Notes under the pieces: generated by a model | Database searches by the model: none | Told to the model about the DNA's origin: nothing | The model's input: only the letters and a program-made list of their open reading frames with translations | Part shown: piece by piece, positions 25,916 to 34,028 of the stretch | How positions within the stretch are numbered: position 1 is the stretch's first letter | How the letters are laid out: each line of letters begins with the position of its first letter | Program-made: the position numbers and the translations under genes | Origin: Pectobacterium punjabense | GTDB lineage: Bacteria; Pseudomonadota; Gammaproteobacteria; Enterobacterales; Enterobacteriaceae | Length of the DNA: 64,000 nt | Assembly (NCBI RefSeq): GCF_012427845.1 | Contig: NZ_CP038498.1 | Span: 992,001-1,056,000, forward strand | Direction: 5' to 3'

Positions 25916-26047
25916 CATTTTATATCTAACGATCAGAGCGTCACTTTTTCAGCTGACAGTTCGTTAATTTTCATGCTTTCTTTTTGTGCAGGGTAATTAT
26001 TTATTGAAACCATTGCATATATTCGATCAACCTACTTAAAGCAGCCC

Positions 26048-26554
26048 TTATAGCAATTTATAAAAGAAAGTTGTGCCATCGAGAGTACCTGCGGAGCTAC
26101 GAGCAAACTGTGGGATTTGACCTGCTTCCTGATAGCCTGATTTGCGATACAAAATAGAGGCTGTGTCGTTAGTTCGGGTATCAAGGACGAGCAGGGTACG
26201 CTGATTGGCTTGTGCCTGACGTTCCACTTCTGCCATTAACTGCTGAGCAATGCCGCGTTGACGAAATGCCGTATGCACCATCAGTTTTTCTACTTCAGCA
26301 CGGTGGCTGCCGTTTTTCTTTGGACAATAGCTAATTTGCACTGCACCCGTGATGCGTCCCGCCTCACGCGCGACCAATAACGTACGACCACCTTCAGCCA
26401 GATCGACGGCAACCCCCTGCCAATAGCGTTCTGATTCACCGGTTTCCAGTGGCGCAAGAAAACCGATGGACGCTCCACTTTCCACACAATCGTTTAATAA
26501 GACAACTAACTCATCATAGCTTTCTGACAGCGTACTCAATTGCTCAATTTTCAT
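26048..26554 (-). CDS. GNAT family N-acetyltransferase
   Basis: 168 residues from the ATG at 26554, with AGGA upstream. The acetyl-CoA-binding motif A is seen in EKLMVHTAFRQRGIAQQLMA (about residues 90-110) and the C-terminal motif B in TASILYRKSGYQEAG. It would transfer an acetyl group to a small molecule or protein amine. No neighbour points to the substrate. The next DNA rightward is the ICE junction. Confidence 0.8.
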   Translation of the reverse strand: MKIEQLSTLSESYDELVVLLNDCVESGASIGFLAPLETGESERYWQGVAVDLAEGGRTLLVAREAGRITGAVQISYCPKKNGSHRAEVEKLMVHTAFRQRGIAQQLMAEVERQAQANQRTLLVLDTRTNDTASILYRKSGYQEAGQIPQFARSSAGTLDGTTFFYKLL

Positions 26555-26578
26555 ATGTCCTAGCCTCTCAACGTACAA

Positions 26579-27303
26579 TCCTGGGATGAAGAAACCAACA
26601 TCTTCCCTGACATTTTCACCTACGTGTTTGCCAACATAAGCTCTGGTGCCACGCTGGACTCAGCGCCGCAGACGGTGTGGCTAGCCGCATGAACGAGCAA
26701 GGCCGTTATCCCACCGACGTTATTGCGGTGTTGAAAAAGCGAGGAACATTACTGGCAGCGGTTTCACGTAAAGCTGATTAAGTAAGTGGATGCAAAGCGT
26801 GGATGCATTCACTCTCTATTAAGTTGAAATGTAGCATAAATATTAACCCTGACTACTATCAGTATTCGTAGACCGATCCATGTTGAGTTCAAACGGGGGC
26901 TTACAGATTGAGACCTTGCGAATCAATGAGCTTATAAGATTGTGCGAGAGGTTTCGCGGATCGGACTTTGCTGTCAGTTAGCCTATGAGGGTCACTCCCG
27001 TTCATCGAACTGAATGACCCACAATCTGACCCACAAATTCCCCGATACGAAGGGATAAATCAAAACGCATTGGAAAATATTTTCAATGCGAACTATTGAA
27101 TACAAACAATATGTTTATTGGTAAGGGGGCATAAAAAAGGAAAGGAGTGCTGGACTCGGACAAACGCTGGAGGCGTTGAGCAGCGCGCTTGTCGCGCTGG
27201 CCTCGAAAGTATGAGCCGCTTGCGACGAATAATCGAATGGAGTTCGGGAGTCCGAATCCCCAAAAGCAAGAAACCAGCCGTTAGGCTGGTTTCTTTAAAT
27301 TAG
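26579..27303. other. Chromosomal flank of the ICE with gene remnants
   Basis: No intact gene. At 26581-26781 a fragment remains readable as EETNIFPDIFTYVFANISSG, a stop, then MNEQGRYPTDVIAVLKKRGT, which I cannot assign; it looks like the decayed end of a longer gene. TGACCCACAA occurs twice (27015-27024, 27027-27036), a motif often seen beside phage-type integrases. CGCATTG/CAATGCG arms form a hairpin at 27066-27090. From 27150 to 27265 the DNA is GC-rich and strongly self-complementary. Confidence 0.4.
27268..27297 (-). terminator. Probable native tRNA-Phe terminator
   Basis: AAACCAGCC and GGCTGGTTT form a nine-base-pair stem with a four-base loop. On the minus strand it starts 12 bases beyond the CCA end of the tRNA-Phe fragment, exactly where a tRNA terminator belongs. 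This supports the view that the DNA left of the fragment is the original downstream flank of the tRNA gene. Confidence 0.7.
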
Positions 27304-27353
27304 TGGTGCCCGGACTCGGAATCGAACCAAGGACACGAGGATTTTCAATCCTT
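27304..27353 (-). repeat. ICE attachment site: 3' fragment of a tRNA-Phe gene
   Basis: The minus strand ends in GTCCTTGGTTCGATTCCGAG followed by TCCGGGCACCA. With the preceding GGATTGAAAATCC this is the anticodon arm (anticodon GAA), variable loop, T arm, acceptor strand and CCA of enterobacterial tRNA-Phe. The 5' half of the tRNA is absent, and the outer anticodon-stem bases differ from E. coli tRNA-Phe. So this is the duplicated att core left by insertion, not a working tRNA. SPI-7-type elements use tRNA-Phe in the same way. The intact copy should be at the other ICE end, beyond the window. Confidence 0.85.
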
Positions 27354-27404
27354 TAGTTCTATTGTTAATCAAATGTAGAGTTTTTTTGGTGTGAGCATAT
27401 ACAT

Positions 27405-27421
27405 CCTGATTAGTTATCAGG
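27405..27421 (+). promoter_or_regulatory. Inverted repeat overlapping the parA ribosome-binding site
   Basis: CCTGAT-TAGTT-ATCAGG lies ten bases before the parA ATG, and its right arm contains the AGG of the ribosome-binding site. It could act as an operator or as a small hairpin limiting translation. Confidence 0.45.
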
Positions 27422-27430
27422 TGAATCTAT

Positions 27431-28318
27431 ATGCATGTAATTCCTGTAATTTCCACTAAAGGTGGGGAAGGAAAGTCTACTCAGGCCGCAAATTTGGCGG
27501 GGTTTCTGGCTGATGCTGGATTAAAGACTTTATTGATAGACGGCGATTACGCCCAACCTACATCAAGTAGTATTTTTGCTCTGGAGTATGAGGCTCCTTG
27601 TGGTTTGTATGAGCTGTTAATGCAAACCGTCAATCTCAACGATCCCACTCAAGTTATCTCCAAAACCGTTATCTCTGGGCTTGATCTCATTATCTCAAAT
27701 GATCCTAATGCCCAATTGCCTACTGCAATGTTAAATGCGCCAGATGGACGTTTTCGTCTGCGCAATATTCTCCAGCACCCACTTTTTTCTCAATACGATG
27801 TGATCATCGTCGACTCACAGGGGGCTCGAACTATTATGTTGGAGCTCATTGTACTGGCGGCTACGAGCACCGCAATTGGCGTTATCAAACCCATTTTGCC
27901 GGATGTCAGAGAGTTTATACGTGGCACCATCCATATGATGGAAAGCCTGCTGCCTTTTTCTGCATTTGGACTGGTATTGCCGCAGGTAAAAGTCCTCATC
28001 AATTGCATGAAATACACTCGTCGTGCAAAGGAAACCTACAAGACCCTTAGCGAAATTATTGATACGGGTAAGTATAGCCAGCATAGCCAGTCGATATTAG
28101 TTTCTCTTTTAGATACATTTATTTACGACCTAGAGATTTATGTTGAGGGTCACTCTGCTGGTCAACCTGCCCATCGCCTTGAAAGTGAAACCAAACGTGT
28201 AAGTGACTCTGCTGCAGCGACGATGCATGCATTGGCGTGTGAATTATTTCCTCAGTGGAAAGATAAGTTTGATTCCGCAGTACCGTTCCAAATCAGTGCA
28301 GAACGCGAGGATTCATGA
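27431..28318 (+). CDS. parA: ParA/Soj-type partitioning ATPase of the ICE
   Basis: 295 residues. The deviant Walker A motif STKGGEGKST (residues 8-17) and the switch-like DGDYAQPTSSS define a ParA/MinD-superfamily ATPase. First gene inside the att site, as in PAPI-1 and SPI-7, where the Soj protein keeps the excised circle from being lost. The gene ends in an ATGA overlap with the next, so the two are coupled. The candidate ParB partner is the gene at 30058, two genes further on. Confidence 0.88.
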   Translation: MHVIPVISTKGGEGKSTQAANLAGFLADAGLKTLLIDGDYAQPTSSSIFALEYEAPCGLYELLMQTVNLNDPTQVISKTVISGLDLIISNDPNAQLPTAMLNAPDGRFRLRNILQHPLFSQYDVIIVDSQGARTIMLELIVLAATSTAIGVIKPILPDVREFIRGTIHMMESLLPFSAFGLVLPQVKVLINCMKYTRRAKETYKTLSEIIDTGKYSQHSQSILVSLLDTFIYDLEIYVEGHSAGQPAHRLESETKRVSDSAAATMHALACELFPQWKDKFDSAVPFQISAEREDS

Positions 28319-28704
28319 TGAAAATTCTCCATCGCGCAATCTGTTTCTGCTCCGATTCTCAGTATCGCGGTTTTGATGAGCAGTATGTCTTTTTCGAAAC
28401 GGTAAATGATGAGCATGCTGGAGAACGCCTGCAGGCCATGTTATCTGAGGTCTGGGCTGTCCATGAATCTGCCGTGGGCATTTGTAATATCTCTTCGGAG
28501 AAACAACTGGTTCTTGATTCGCATGATGATTCTCCTGGACGTGGTGACAAGGCCCTGTTTGAAAATGGCTGGGATAATGGCTGCGTTCGGTATATTTCCC
28601 ATAACGATTGGCCCTTGATGTTAGTTTCTCCCCGAACTCACGAACGTCTGCTGAAAGTCTTTCTGAGTTTGAATGAAAGAAATGTGGAGGCGAACCATGG
28701 CTAA
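28315..28704 (+). CDS. Conserved ICE protein of unknown function (129 aa)
   Basis: Starts at ATG 28315 within an overlap with parA, with GAGG five bases upstream (ATG 28318 is an alternative), and its end overlaps the dnaB-like start by eight bases. The protein is soluble and acidic, with no motif I can name; notable strings are ICNISSEKQLVLDSHDD and WDNGCVRYIS. Its tight coupling between parA and the helicase argues that it is a real gene of the maintenance block. Confidence 0.65.
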   Translation: MMKILHRAICFCSDSQYRGFDEQYVFFETVNDEHAGERLQAMLSEVWAVHESAVGICNISSEKQLVLDSHDDSPGRGDKALFENGWDNGCVRYISHNDWPLMLVSPRTHERLLKVFLSLNERNVEANHG

Positions 28705-30058
28705 TCAAAAGCAAAAGGCATCACCTCCTCTCCCTTACTCCACGGGAGCTGAGCAATCTGTGCTCGGGTCGCTGATGCTCGATAATGAACGCTGGGATGA
28801 GGTTGTTCTCATTATTGGCGAGAATGACTTTTTTAATCTCATGCATCGCGTGATTTTTCGTGAAATGGCTCGTCTGGTTGGTGCCGGACAGCCTATAGAC
28901 TTAATTACGCTGTCCGACTCACTGGAGAAGCAGGGAAGCTCTCGTGAGGAACATATTTTTGCCTATCTTGCTGAGATGGCGAAAAACACGCCAAGTGCAG
29001 CGAATACAGTAGCATATTGTGAAATCGTTGCCAGAGACAGCCGGGCCAGACAGCTTGCCGCTCTTGGTGCAGATTTGACTCAGCAGGTTAGCCAGCCTCA
29101 TGCTGATATCCCCCAGATTATGGAGATGGCTGAACGACGAATTATTGATATTGCAGAAAAGGCTGATCCGCAAAAGACAATTACCGTCATTGACGGGCTT
29201 GAAAAGGTTGTGGCGGAGTTGGAGGTTCGCCATCGTTCCACCAATGGTATCACTGGTACGGCAACAGGATTTATCGAGCTGGATGCAAAAACCTGTGGCT
29301 TACAGAATGGCGATCTGATTTTGTTGGCAGCTCGCCCTTCAATGGGAAAGACGGCGTTAGGGCTAAACATGATCACCGGAACGCTAAATCACAATAGCGC
29401 CAATGTTACCCAGATATACAGCCTTGAGCAGCCTTCGACCCAACTCCTTATGCGTCTTATCTCTTCCATTGGGTTTGTTCCATTGCAAAACCTGCGTAGT
29501 GGCGATCTGACTGATGAGCAATGGTCACAGATTGGCTCGGCAGTTGAAACCATTACTAAATGGCAAAAAAGACTGGTTATCGATGATACCAGCGATCTTA
29601 CGCCAGCAATGCTGCGGGTGAGAGCCCGCCGTAATGCCAGGAAATACGGTAAACCCGCGTTGATAATGGTTGACTACCTGCAGCTAATGCGATGCCCCGA
29701 CATGGAGAACAGAACGCAGGAAATTGCTGAGATATCTCGTTCGCTAAAATCTCTGGCCAAGGAGATGGACTGCCCTGTTGTCGCGCTTTCTCAGCTTAAC
29801 CGCTCTCTGGAGCAGCGTGCTGATAAACGCCCCAATAATGGTGATTTACGTGATTCCGGTTCGCTCGAACAGGATGCGGATGTCACGTTATTTATTTATC
29901 GTGACGACGTTTACAACCCGAATAGTCCGGACAAAGGATTGGCAGAAATTATTATGGGTAAACAGCGTCAAGGGCCAATAGGAACCATAAAAGTTCAGTT
30001 TGACGGGCGTTTCACTCGCTTCACCAATATGCCTTTCGATGCTCAGGGAGGTTACTGA
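28697..30058 (+). CDS. dnaB: Replicative DnaB-like helicase of the ICE
   Basis: 453 residues from the ATG at 28697, chosen for GGAGG seven bases upstream. It has an N-terminal DnaB domain (about 12-115, PYSTGAEQSVLGSLMLDNER) and a RecA-like C-terminal domain with Walker A ARPSMGKT (about 212-219). MVDYLQLM is the Walker B region, and the family's SRSLKSLAKEM and LRDSGSLEQDADV blocks are intact. It would unwind DNA during autonomous replication of the excised element. The stop overlaps the next ATG by one base. Confidence 0.88.
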   Translation: MANQKQKASPPLPYSTGAEQSVLGSLMLDNERWDEVVLIIGENDFFNLMHRVIFREMARLVGAGQPIDLITLSDSLEKQGSSREEHIFAYLAEMAKNTPSAANTVAYCEIVARDSRARQLAALGADLTQQVSQPHADIPQIMEMAERRIIDIAEKADPQKTITVIDGLEKVVAELEVRHRSTNGITGTATGFIELDAKTCGLQNGDLILLAARPSMGKTALGLNMITGTLNHNSANVTQIYSLEQPSTQLLMRLISSIGFVPLQNLRSGDLTDEQWSQIGSAVETITKWQKRLVIDDTSDLTPAMLRVRARRNARKYGKPALIMVDYLQLMRCPDMENRTQEIAEISRSLKSLAKEMDCPVVALSQLNRSLEQRADKRPNNGDLRDSGSLEQDADVTLFIYRDDVYNPNSPDKGLAEIIMGKQRQGPIGTIKVQFDGRFTRFTNMPFDAQGGY

Positions 30059-31782
30059 TGGCGAGTAAACCGAAAGCGCTGAATATGACGGATGCGCTAC
30101 TGATGCGAGGAAAATCGCCAGCTCAACAATCGCAGGTCGCTGTACTACCTGTGAGTGAAATGGCGATGGTACTGACGCTCGACGAGCTGCGTCCTAACCC
30201 CGATAACCCCCGTACGTCGCGTAACCCTAAATATGCGGACATCAAAGCGTCTATCCGTATGCGTGGTCTGGATTCATTGCCTAAAGTGACCAGAGACCCT
30301 GATGGTGATGACATCTATATCTTTAGTGACGGAGGGAATACACGCTACCAGATATTGTGTGAACTCTATCAGGAAACCGGGGATGAACGATTCTATCGGA
30401 TCCATACGATATTCAAACCCTGGCCAGGACGTCTGCAATGCGTGATTGGTCATTTGGCCGAGAATGAAGTCCGTGGCGATTTAACCTATATCGAAAAGGC
30501 GTTCGGTATTCACAAGGCTCGAACGATTTGGGAAGAACAACTGGGGCGTAGTGTCACACTGCGTGAGCTTTCCGAACTGTTAAATCAGCAGGGTTATCCG
30601 ATTGATAACTCCAGTATCAGCCGTATGGAAGATACACTGAAATATTTGCATCCCCACCTGCCAAACCTGCTGAATTCTGGCTTAGCCCGTGTGAGAGTTT
30701 TACCACTATTGGCACTGCGCTCAGCGGCAGAGAAGACGTGGGCAAAGCATCAGATGCAGGTGGAACATGAATCTGTGTTTGATGACGTTTTTGGTCATGC
30801 CTGTCAGCAGTTTGATGACCCTGATCGGTATTCACTGGAAATGTTTCGTGATGAGCTGATTGGGGAGTTATTGAAAGCGCTGCCGCATCCGTCACTCAAC
30901 TACGATCGCTGGTTGATAGAGTTGGATCCCAAAGAGCAACAGCGCCGAGAATTATTTGGTGAGCCTCCGGCTCCACCTGTTGTGCAAGAGCCCATCCGTC
31001 AGCCATTAAAAGAGAATATCACTCAGCTTCCGCCACAAACAGGGCCAGAGAATCCGGTCACTGGCTTACGTTCAGGGACGCTTGTCGGTGGAGTAACTCG
31101 CCCCGAACCTGCTCCGGGTAACGCTCCAGAAACAGGGCTGACTCCTGATGCGGGTATGCAACCGATTGATGCAGGGATAGCTTCCACTTCGCCATATCGT
31201 GCCGAGCTTCAGCCGGATCTCTACGGTGGCCAGACGGTGATTGGTGGTGAAACGGTAAGCCCTATGGGAAATGGTTTTTCGCAGACATCATTGATGTCCG
31301 CGTTATCTGAAAACCGTGACAGCGCATTATTAGAAGAAGGACATGTTTCATCCTCTTCATCTGTTTCTTTTGCGGCTACAGGGCTGGAGCCTGTCGCGGA
31401 TATCTGGCACATACCTGCACTTCAGGACGACATTGAGCACCTACAGGATATGTCCTACAGACTGGCTTTTGAGTTGGCTGAAGCCATGGGATGTGCCGAC
31501 GATATTTCAGAAGCTAAACGCTGGGATCAGGCTGGCTATACCACGTCGGACACAAACAACAACGAGTTTGTTTTGTTGCTTGCCGGGCTGACTGGGGAAG
31601 ATCGCGAACTGCCTTTTAATACATTCGGTTTTTGCCTGAACTTCCTGGGTTTTCCTCAGAAATCCGGCTCTCCCGTCCTTCATGATGTCCATGCCGTGAA
31701 ATTTATGCGGTTGATTCGCGTGCTGCGCCGCTTGCGTGAACTGCAACGTGATGATGCCCGTGGAGGTGACCATGTCGCATGA
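30058..31782 (+). CDS. parB: ParB family protein of the ICE
   Basis: 574 residues, longer than chromosomal ParB (about 300). The ParB/Sulfiredoxin-like N-terminal domain is at about 40-130 (LRPNPDNPRTSRNPKYADI, then FSDGGNTRYQIL). A helix-turn-helix region follows (about 150-200, LRELSELLNQQGYPIDNSSI). A long proline/glycine-rich linker (about 300-440) leads to a C-terminal domain typical of this ICE family. It is translationally coupled to the helicase and probably partners ParA at 27431. The DNA site it binds is unknown; the repeats near 34683 and 35324 are candidates. Confidence 0.8.
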   Translation: MASKPKALNMTDALLMRGKSPAQQSQVAVLPVSEMAMVLTLDELRPNPDNPRTSRNPKYADIKASIRMRGLDSLPKVTRDPDGDDIYIFSDGGNTRYQILCELYQETGDERFYRIHTIFKPWPGRLQCVIGHLAENEVRGDLTYIEKAFGIHKARTIWEEQLGRSVTLRELSELLNQQGYPIDNSSISRMEDTLKYLHPHLPNLLNSGLARVRVLPLLALRSAAEKTWAKHQMQVEHESVFDDVFGHACQQFDDPDRYSLEMFRDELIGELLKALPHPSLNYDRWLIELDPKEQQRRELFGEPPAPPVVQEPIRQPLKENITQLPPQTGPENPVTGLRSGTLVGGVTRPEPAPGNAPETGLTPDAGMQPIDAGIASTSPYRAELQPDLYGGQTVIGGETVSPMGNGFSQTSLMSALSENRDSALLEEGHVSSSSSVSFAATGLEPVADIWHIPALQDDIEHLQDMSYRLAFELAEAMGCADDISEAKRWDQAGYTTSDTNNNEFVLLLAGLTGEDRELPFNTFGFCLNFLGFPQKSGSPVLHDVHAVKFMRLIRVLRRLRELQRDDARGGDHVA

Positions 31783-32011
31783 TCTTGATGATGAAATGGC
31801 AATGGCCACAACCGAACAACTGTTGCAGAGCAGCTTGTCATTGATTCTTAGAAACGTTCATAACGGGCGTATTTCAAATACATGCTGTGATGCATGCGGG
31901 AATGAAATCCCCGAGGCTCGTCGTCTGGCGGTTCCTGGTGTAGAGCTTTGTGTCGGATGTCAGGAAGTCGAAGAACATCTGACAAAAGTCGGTAGCCGGA
32001 GGGGGAAATGA
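31772..32011 (+). CDS. TraR/DksA-type zinc-finger protein
   Basis: 79 residues from the ATG at 31772, with GGAGG seven bases upstream; it overlaps the parB end by 11 bases. The C4 zinc finger CCDACGNEIPEARRLAVPG followed by CVGC is the TraR/DksA signature. F-plasmid TraR binds the secondary channel of RNA polymerase and mimics DksA with ppGpp, so this protein may adjust host transcription when the ICE is active. It ends in an ATGA overlap with the next gene. Confidence 0.78.
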   Translation: MSHDLDDEMAMATTEQLLQSSLSLILRNVHNGRISNTCCDACGNEIPEARRLAVPGVELCVGCQEVEEHLTKVGSRRGK

Positions 32012-32673
32012 ATAACAGCACCAGATTACCTAAACGTATTCGGAAACTGATGTCGTTAGTCACGCGAAATAACGATCTGAATGACATTACCCGAGCATTG
32101 CGTTTGGCTCAAAAGCTCATTCTGCGTCATTCAATCCTGGAGCAAGAACCTGAAATTTCATCGATTCGTGAATCGATATGCCGCCGAGTCCCATCAGATG
32201 CGGTCAGTATTCCTGGGTGGCTTAACGGACTTGCTGCTGTTGTGTGCATGGCCACAGGTTGTAGCTGCTGGTTTGATCTATACAGCACGACCAATCGTTA
32301 TCGAGGAATGTGTCTTCGCCGTTCGATCCACTTTTATGGATTCAGTGGCCGTTCTGATATCGCCGCTTACCTTTTTAAGGTGCTCTCTCAGCAACTAAGG
32401 GGAGCGACTGAGCGGCATATGAAGGATTTTCCTCGTTTGAAATCCCAGCTCCGCCGTATTCGTACTGACCAGTTTCGGGAAGGTTGGGTGGGGGGCGTGT
32501 GGTGCGCTTTGGAACCATTCACTCCATCTGAACGTGAAGGCCAGCTTCTCAAGTCGTGGCTACGTCTGCGCTGCGTGAAAAACGCATTATCACCCTCTCC
32601 GGCGTACCACGCTCATCAGGATAGTGCTTTGAATTCTCCCGATTACCAATATGCAGGGGATATTCATGGATAA
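32008..32673 (+). CDS. Conserved ICE protein, unknown function (221 aa)
   Basis: Coupled to the zinc-finger gene by an ATGA overlap. It is a basic, soluble protein with a middle segment GWLNGLAAVVCMATGCSCWF and a motif REGWVGGVWCALEPFTPSER near residue 150-170, reminiscent of DUF2786/DUF7168-type phage and ICE proteins. I cannot assign a function. It sits in the replication/maintenance block. Confidence 0.6.
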   Translation: MNNSTRLPKRIRKLMSLVTRNNDLNDITRALRLAQKLILRHSILEQEPEISSIRESICRRVPSDAVSIPGWLNGLAAVVCMATGCSCWFDLYSTTNRYRGMCLRRSIHFYGFSGRSDIAAYLFKVLSQQLRGATERHMKDFPRLKSQLRRIRTDQFREGWVGGVWCALEPFTPSEREGQLLKSWLRLRCVKNALSPSPAYHAHQDSALNSPDYQYAGDIHG

Positions 32674-32782
32674 CTTACTGAAAAACCTGGCTGGAAATAC
32701 GTTTTTGTTCATTTGTTGCGGGATGAGTTGGGCTGTTGATTTTTTGTTGATCGTCGATTGGGTGAATGGGGGGCAGCTATGA
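32666..32782 (+). CDS. Small 38-residue membrane peptide
   Basis: The ATG at 32666 lies inside the end of the preceding gene, with AGGGGA seven bases upstream, and the stop codon at 32780-32782 overlaps the next ATG (ATGA). The product (MDNLLKNLAGNTFLFICCGM and on to VNGGQL) has one hydrophobic stretch of about 20 residues. Being coupled on both sides with a good ribosome-binding site makes translation likely. Function unknown. Confidence 0.55.
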   Translation: MDNLLKNLAGNTFLFICCGMSWAVDFLLIVDWVNGGQL

Positions 32783-33360
32783 GCCAGGGATTATCTCAGG
32801 CAACAAATGCGTTATTGACGCATATCTTAATGGAACTGAAGTCAGGAAATATCCGTCGTTGTGAAGCATTGGGAATGACGATGGAAGAGGTTCGTCAATT
32901 GAGCCAACTGACGGTGGACGATCTGTATTACCTGACGCAAAGCAGTGTATCCGTACTCAACTTTCAGATTAATCACGACAATTTTTGGTCAATGGTTAAC
33001 CAGGCTCGTACTGAACAAAAACGGTTACAGCGAATTGATCGCGCTCTGGCGTTAGGTGGCTCAATAGAACTGATGCAATTCTATTTTGGCCTGTCGACGT
33101 CGGAAGTTAGCTCAAGACGCCGTTTAAATGGTGTCGAAACACGGCAGGGGAGAGTTCAGGCCCCCACGGAAGAAGAAGACGCTGCACTATGGGAGCAATG
33201 GCGCAGCTCTGGACTGTCATCGCCTGATTCACATGAGGCACTGGACGTCATGATGCTGGCGGCAGAACAGCAGAATGTTTCTCTCACTGCGGTCTGGACT
33301 CGTGTTAATGCCTGGTGCCGTGAAGCAGTACTGGAAAGAAAGGAAAAGGCGGGAGGCTGA
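32779..33360 (+). CDS. DUF2857 family ICE protein (STY4526-like)
   Basis: 193 residues from the ATG at 32779, coupled to the small peptide gene. The protein is mostly helical, with LMELKSGNIRRCEALGMTME near the start and a region GSIELMQFYFGLSTSEVSSR (about 95-115) that reads like a helix-turn-helix. This is the pattern I associate with DUF2857 proteins found at this place in SPI-7-like elements. A DNA-binding regulatory role is plausible but unproven. Confidence 0.68.
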   Translation: MSQGLSQATNALLTHILMELKSGNIRRCEALGMTMEEVRQLSQLTVDDLYYLTQSSVSVLNFQINHDNFWSMVNQARTEQKRLQRIDRALALGGSIELMQFYFGLSTSEVSSRRRLNGVETRQGRVQAPTEEEDAALWEQWRSSGLSSPDSHEALDVMMLAAEQQNVSLTAVWTRVNAWCREAVLERKEKAGG

Positions 33361-33361
33361 G

Positions 33362-33592
33362 ATGCAGCTTGCTGAGTTTCGTATATGTCAACGCGCAACC
33401 CCTAGTGTTGTGCGTAAAGCGACTCGTTTCATCGCGGCATGGCAGCGCGGTGAACGAATTTACAAGCGCTTGCAAACCAATGGCTACCTCAAAATCGACA
33501 TTGGGCCGTTCTGGCGTTTGTTAAGCAAGGATGGTGGCGGACATTGGCATTTGATGAGCCATGAGACCTATAACAGGGAAATCAAAAAATGA
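33362..33592 (+). CDS. ParE-like small protein
   Basis: 76 residues from the ATG at 33362, one base after the preceding stop. The C-terminal half, DIGPFWRLLSKDGGGHWHLM then SHETYN, resembles the ParE/RelE-like toxin fold found as a conserved small gene in these ICEs. No typical antitoxin is adjacent; the 65-residue product of the next gene is the only candidate partner. So a toxin role is uncertain. Confidence 0.55.
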   Translation: MQLAEFRICQRATPSVVRKATRFIAAWQRGERIYKRLQTNGYLKIDIGPFWRLLSKDGGGHWHLMSHETYNREIKK

Positions 33593-33786
33593 CGATAAAG
33601 CGCAAGATCTGGGCTGCCAAGACGACGCTATGGCTACCGTCATCCCGCGTTCAACTGGATGGTGACGTTGAGTCGGTAGTCGTCGAATTGTTTTGCTGTT
33701 TACCGGAAGAAAAGCAACAGTCATTGCTTGCCGCAATACACCGTGCCCATGTTCGTATGGGCAAATTACCTCAGGAGAGCAAGTGA
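33589..33786 (+). CDS. Small ICE protein (65 aa)
   Basis: Overlaps both neighbours by four and one bases (ATGA and TGATG junctions), so it is part of a translationally coupled chain. The product is short and helical at its end (LFCCLPEEKQQSLLAAIHRA). No family recognised. It could pair with the ParE-like protein just upstream. Confidence 0.5.
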   Translation: MTIKRKIWAAKTTLWLPSSRVQLDGDVESVVVELFCCLPEEKQQSLLAAIHRAHVRMGKLPQESK

Positions 33787-34028
33787 TGATACTTGCCGAT
33801 AAATCGTATGTTCTGGGGGCGATGTTCATTCAGTTCCTGCTGGCTGATGAGCTGTGGTATACAACAACCAGAAGCGAAGGGATCATTTATCATGTGATTC
33901 ATTTGGGGTTCTCATCGTTAAAAAAACCGTCTTCCCGCTTTCCATTTCGAACTTTTCATATCATTACGTTCTCGTTTCTTATCATGAATGTCCGTGTTGG
34001 ATTGATTCAAACAAACGGTAAGCGATGA
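33786..34028 (+). CDS. Small hypothetical protein (80 aa)
   Basis: Coupled to the preceding gene by a one-base overlap and to the following gene by ATGA. AGGAG lies nine bases upstream of the ATG. The product starts MILADKSYVLGAMFIQFLLA and has two moderately hydrophobic stretches. It has no recognisable domain, and the C-terminal half is unusually rich in Phe/Ile, so part of it may be non-conserved. Confidence 0.42.
   Translation: MILADKSYVLGAMFIQFLLADELWYTTTRSEGIIYHVIHLGFSSLKKPSSRFPFRTFHIITFSFLIMNVRVGLIQTNGKR

Larger units (their letters stand above)
25010..26047. other. Gene-poor AT-rich kilobase
   Basis: No convincing gene. A 105-codon open frame at 25262-25579 lacks a ribosome-binding site and its start overlaps a perfect inverted repeat, so I do not call it. 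The DNA is AT-rich, and the repeated string GGCCACG (near 25451, 25523 and 25652) hints at degraded repeated or foreign sequence. The stretch ends with a clear terminator at 25884. Confidence 0.4.

Noticed and set aside
27118..27303. 61-codon open frame between the chromosomal flank and att site
   Set aside because: It runs through a terminator and self-complementary DNA, has no ribosome-binding site and reads like the spurious products often predicted beside tRNA genes.
27304..27353. Functional tRNA-Phe gene
   Set aside because: The D arm and 5' acceptor strand are missing, so only the 3' att core is present.
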